From positions 2,542,001-2,606,000 of the forward strand of contig NZ_CP074112.1 of the NCBI RefSeq assembly GCF_024584785.1: a DNA stretch of 64,000 bases, read 5' to 3'. Below, in pieces: positions 62,301 through 64,000 of this stretch. Under the pieces are notes generated by a model, which saw only the letters and a list, made by a program, of their open reading frames with translations, ran no database searches and had not been told where the DNA came from. The position numbers were made by a program, and so were the translations under genes. The stretch comes from Idiomarina loihiensis (GTDB lineage: Bacteria > Pseudomonadota > Gammaproteobacteria > Enterobacterales > Alteromonadaceae). Position 1 is the stretch's first letter. Each line of letters opens with the position of its first letter.

Positions 62301-64000
62301 ATGAAAGAACAGTTGGAACAAATTCTTGCCACCGCGATTGCTGATTTACAGCAACAGGGCGTGCTACCAGCCGATGTGCAACCACGCATTCTGCTCGACC
62401 GCCCCCGCGATAAAAGCCATGGCGATTTTGCCACCAACTTAGCTCTGACCTTGGCCAAGCCGGCGGGAATGAACCCGCGCGCCCTAGCCGAGGCGTTGAT
62501 AGCAGCCTTACCTAAGGTTGATTGGTTAGCTCAAGCGGATATCGCAGGGCCAGGATTTATCAATTTCACCCTGAGCCAACAGCAGCTGATTGATCAATTG
62601 GAGCACGCTTTAGCCAGCGCAACTACGGGGATTCAAGCGGCCCCGGCGGCAAAAACCATCGTGATTGATTACTCATCGCCTAACCTCGCCAAAGAAATGC
62701 ACGTTGGCCATTTGCGTTCAGCGATTATCGGTGACGCTGTGGCGCGGGTACAAGAATTGCTGGGCCACAAGGTGGTACGACAGAATCATGTGGGCGACTG
62801 GGGTACCCAGTTCGGGATGCTATTAGCGCACATGGAAGAACTAGGTGATGCTGAGTTAGACATGCAGCTTAGTAATCTAGAGACCTTTTATAAGGCGGCC
62901 AAGAAACGTTTTGATGACAGCCCTGAATTTGCTAACCGCGCGCGCGAGCTGGTGGTTGCGCTGCAATCGGGTGAGGCGCGCTGCCGTCAGTTATGGCAAC
63001 AGTTTATCGATGTGTCGTTAAGCCACTGCCAAGAAGTTTACGACCGTTTAGGCGTGGCCCTTACACGAGCTGATGTGATGGCGGAGAGTGCTTACAATGA
63101 TGATCTGCCGCAAGTCATTGAAGATTTAAAAGCACAAGGTCTGTTAGTAGAAGACCAAGGTGCACAATGTGTCTTCCTAGACGAATTTAAGAACAAAGAT
63201 GGTGAAGCGCTACCGGTTATCGTACAAAAATCGGGTGGCGGCTACTTGTATGCAACCACCGATTTGGCAGCAGTACGCTACCGCCAGAATGTGTTGCATG
63301 GCGACCATTTGATGTACTTTGTTGACCAACGCCAAGGCTTACACTTTCAGCAGATCTTTACCCTAGCGAAAAAAGCCGGCTTTGCCCGGGCTGATTTGCA
63401 AATGGACCACTACGGATTTGGTACCGTGATGGGTAAAGATGGGCGCCCGTATAAGAGTCGTGACGGTGGTGTCACCAAGTTAGCAGATTTGCTTGATGAG
63501 GCAGAAAAACGCGCGCTAGAACTGGTGCAGCAGAAAAATTCAGATTTAACTGCCGCCGAGCAAGAGCACGTAGCTAAAGTGGTCGGTATCAGCTCAGTGA
63601 AATACGCGGACTTATCAAAGAATCGCACCAGCGATTACATTTTTGATTGGGACACCATGCTTAGCTTTGAAGGCAATACTGCGCCTTATCTGCTGTATGC
63701 TTACACGCGGGTGGTCAGTATTTTTAACAAGGCCCAGATCAATCCGGCAGAAGTGAGTGGCGAGTTTGTCTTAAATGATGAGCGTGAACTGGAGTTAGCC
63801 AACTTATTAGTTCGTTTTAACGAAGTGGTGCAGCAAGTTGCAGATAAAGCCATGCCACACTTCTTATGTGGCTATCTGTTTGAGTTGGCGGGTAAATTCT
63901 CAAGTTTCTATGAAGCCTGTCCGATTTTACAGCAAGACGACCAAGCGCTGCGTCAAAGTCGCTTGAAGTTAGCCGCTTTAACTGCCAAAACGTTACGCCA
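62301..64000 (+). CDS. argS: Arginyl-tRNA synthetase (3' end outside window)
   Basis: 566 codons present, with no stop before the window edge; full length should be about 580. Class-I signature [20 protein letters not shown] (HVGH), N-terminal tRNA-binding domain (about 1-110), KMSK replaced by the [17 protein letters not shown] region as in many ArgRS, and the start of the anticodon-binding domain ([13 protein letters not shown]). Lies 81 bp after priA, the common gammaproteobacterial order. Confidence 0.95.
   Translation, partial: MKEQLEQILATAIADLQQQGVLPADVQPRILLDRPRDKSHGDFATNLALTLAKPAGMNPRALAEALIAALPKVDWLAQADIAGPGFINFTLSQQQLIDQLEHALASATTGIQAAPAAKTIVIDYSSPNLAKEMHVGHLRSAIIGDAVARVQELLGHKVVRQNHVGDWGTQFGMLLAHMEELGDAELDMQLSNLETFYKAAKKRFDDSPEFANRARELVVALQSGEARCRQLWQQFIDVSLSHCQEVYDRLGVALTRADVMAESAYNDDLPQVIEDLKAQGLLVEDQGAQCVFLDEFKNKDGEALPVIVQKSGGGYLYATTDLAAVRYRQNVLHGDHLMYFVDQRQGLHFQQIFTLAKKAGFARADLQMDHYGFGTVMGKDGRPYKSRDGGVTKLADLLDEAEKRALELVQQKNSDLTAAEQEHVAKVVGISSVKYADLSKNRTSDYIFDWDTMLSFEGNTAPYLLYAYTRVVSIFNKAQINPAEVSGEFVLNDERELELANLLVRFNEVVQQVADKAMPHFLCGYLFELAGKFSSFYEACPILQQDDQALRQSRLKLAALTAKTLR

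Overview
The window looks like a marine gammaproteobacterium of the Alteromonadales, possibly an Idiomarina/Aliidiomarina relative. The grounds are an arginine cluster ending in an argH-acetyltransferase fusion, a dam-aroB-aroK-pilQPONM-mrcA block, E. coli-like fnr and metJ, and a long run of anaerobic and nitrate-respiration genes. No rRNA, tRNA or CRISPR array was seen. Family assignments come from reading motifs and comparing with remembered sequences; no database search was possible.

Region 1 (1-4777): an acyl-CoA catabolic operon on the minus strand (glutaryl-CoA dehydrogenase, a fused alpha/beta thiamine-diphosphate E1, and a partial acyltransferase-like gene) with a divergent LysR regulator. 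Region 2 (4797-24384): an anaerobiosis and nitric-oxide island. It holds trhP with its ferredoxin yfhL, narL, narK, narX, a quinol NO reductase (norB/norZ), nrdG-nrdD, hemN, ubiT, ubiU-ubiV, nnrS, a DUF454 gene, norR, a ytfE-like di-iron gene and fnr. Several control sites can be read directly. FNR boxes precede nrdG, hemN and fnr. Three 31-bp-phased NrdR-type boxes precede nrdG. Three GGT-N7-ACC NorR-type boxes plus a consensus sigma-54 promoter precede norB, and the same layout precedes the ytfE-like gene. Region 3 (24389-28891): a GDT1/TMEM165 transporter and an scsB-scsD-scsC thiol-redox operon.

Region 4 (28904-35740) is the most unusual part. A 6.8-kb decayed Tn7-like transposon sits exactly at the stop codon of yhiN, with matching inverted ends (TGTGAAC.../TGTAAAC...), repeated 21-bp TnsB-type sites and a 6-bp direct repeat (TTTAGA) on both sides. 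It keeps tniQ and tnsA, but an IS3-family element cuts off the 3' end of tnsA and no tnsB or tnsC remains. The IS itself carries a likely 2-nt frameshift. Inside lie a HEPN-domain gene, a 5'-deleted katG and an ECF sigma/membrane-protein pair.

Region 5 (35736-64000) is core chromosome: yhiN, a peroxiredoxin, rsmJ, an ElaA-type acetyltransferase, dam, aroB, aroK, pilQPONM, mrcA, metL/metJ with a candidate MetJ operator, argC-B-F-G-H(A) with an ARG box, a malic enzyme with a possible 31-residue upstream ORF, rpmE, priA and the start of argS.

The anaerobic genes work together. NarX-NarL and NarK handle nitrate sensing and import, and NorR, qNor, NnrS and the YtfE-like protein deal with NO. NrdDG supplies dNTPs without oxygen, HemN makes haem without oxygen, UbiTUV makes ubiquinone without oxygen, and FNR coordinates the set. 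The nitrate reductase itself is not in the window.
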